Assembly: GCF_001641265.1 (NCBI RefSeq)
Contig: NW_020167537.1
Span: forward strand, 620,001-684,000
Direction of reading: 5' to 3'
Length of the DNA: 64,000 nt
Source: Pseudogymnoascus destructans
Taxonomy: Eukaryota > Ascomycota > Leotiomycetes > Thelebolales > Thelebolaceae
Positions within the stretch are counted from its first letter, which is position 1; every line of letters starts with the position of its first letter. The position numbers were made by a program, and so were the translations under genes. The notes below the pieces were generated by a model that worked only from the letters and a program-made list of their open reading frames with translations, was not told where the DNA came from and did not search any database. Shown here in pieces: positions 63,404-64,000 of the stretch.

Positions 63404-63765
63404 CATCGCCGCCGCCCAACCAACGCCACTTACTGGCCCGTCCTACCAATCAACTCCTCCTCACTCCTCCTCGCTCCTCCTCACTCCTTCTCACTCCTTT
63501 TCCTCTACAAACTCTCTACAAAACTCCCTAACCATAATCACTCTCTAATCACCACCCAATCATCTCCTCCCCGCTTCTAAATCAAATAACTACAAATCAA
63601 CTAATCTACAAATCTACAACTAAACTACTTACCACCCCCCCATACCACCCGTAACTTACCACACGTACCATTCCCCTACCGCTCCTTCACCGCGACAGCC
63701 TGAACAATCCATCCCCCACTCACCTCACTCAGATGGGAGGTTTAAAAAAAAATCTCGTCCGACCG
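63404..63765. other. Pyrimidine-rich spacer
   Basis: CT-rich runs (TCACTCCTCCTC at 63459-63500) and low-complexity AT/C sequence; no gene seen. Confidence 0.5.
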
Positions 63766-63965
63766 TGCCCCCCCCGTTTGGCACCGTTTGGCACCGTTCC
63801 CACCGTTTGGCACCGTTCCCACCGTTGGCACCGTTCCCCCCCCTTTTGGCACCGTTGGCACCGTTCCCCCGTTTGGCACACCGTTCCCCCGTTTGGTGCA
63901 CCGTTCCCCCGTTTGGCACACCGTTCCCCCCTTTTGGCACCGTTGGCACCGTTCCCCCCCGTTTG
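63766..63965. repeat. Minisatellite of TTTGGCACCGTTCCC-type units
   Basis: About a dozen imperfect units of 15-25 bp (GTTTGGCACCGTTCCCCC, TTGGCACCGTTCCCACC and similar) with variable C-runs. The unit is partly self-complementary in other registers. It ends at GTTTGGTGTTC. Confidence 0.88.
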
Positions 63966-64000
63966 GTGTTCTTGTCATTGCCGCTGCTACCGTCATCATC

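Noticed and set aside
1..64000. tRNA, rRNA or other structured RNA genes
   Set aside because: Read through on both strands by eye; no convincing cloverleaf with A/B boxes or rRNA segment found. A covariance-model scan would be needed to exclude them.

Overview
The window is nuclear DNA of a filamentous ascomycete (Pezizomycotina). The evidence is a set of host genes with many 46-100 bp introns carrying GT..AG ends and CTAAC/CTAAT-type branch sites, a mitochondrial ATM1-type ABC transporter, an RTA1-family remnant, a chromodomain/SANT protein, an SRPK-like kinase and a NACHT-ankyrin NOD-like receptor. I cannot fix class or species. About half of the window is transposable elements and decayed genes, so it looks like a repeat-rich accessory segment between a few conserved genes.

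Layout. 1-957: 3' end of a HIRIP3-like histone-chaperone gene. 1188-18720: a dense nest of elements, namely two hAT families, LTR family A (about 935 bp, TGTCATAC..CATTACA), LTR family B (about 300-475 bp, TGTTACG or TGTGATG..GTTACA), a 258-bp repeat family C (TGTAAGGA..TCCTTACA) and a broken Ty3/gypsy chromodomain element. 19512-21766: intact ATM1 homologue. 22611-26832: amino-acid/choline-type permease pseudogene split near its 3' end by a 2.4-kb pogo-like element. 27291-29421: a foldback sequence and a second hAT copy. 29448-31080: remnants of three oxidoreductase genes (GMC, luciferase-like monooxygenase, Baeyer-Villiger-type monooxygenase). 31780-33786: two intact convergent genes, a small conserved protein and a five-exon arsenite methyltransferase. 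34660-37504: decayed Zn-cluster transcription factor, an unknown fragment and an RTA1 gene. 38567-45293: a full-length, apparently recent gypsy-type element with a 1597-residue Gag-Pol. 47544-50996: SRPK-like kinase whose first intron holds an intact pogo-like transposon. 51600-52371: diverged EF-1alpha-like pseudogene. 52466-56621: NOD-like receptor with an N-terminal alpha/beta-hydrolase domain, NACHT and ankyrin repeats. 57150-60068: chromodomain/SANT gene with a solo LTR in its only intron. 61420-64000: fragments and three minisatellites.

Most interesting points: (i) the introns of the hAT-like element at 3428-7021 nearly all carry a tandem dimer of the 11-mer TTCTGGTAATC, in both orientations, which suggests introner-like intron gain or homogenisation; (ii) the LTR-A element has a likely self-priming site matching the predicted 5' end of its own RNA; (iii) two mobile elements sit inside introns of host genes whose reading frames remain open; (iv) the NOD-like receptor gene contains a 17-nt micro-exon. 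Exon joins were worked out by hand and each was checked for reading-frame consistency. No database search was possible.
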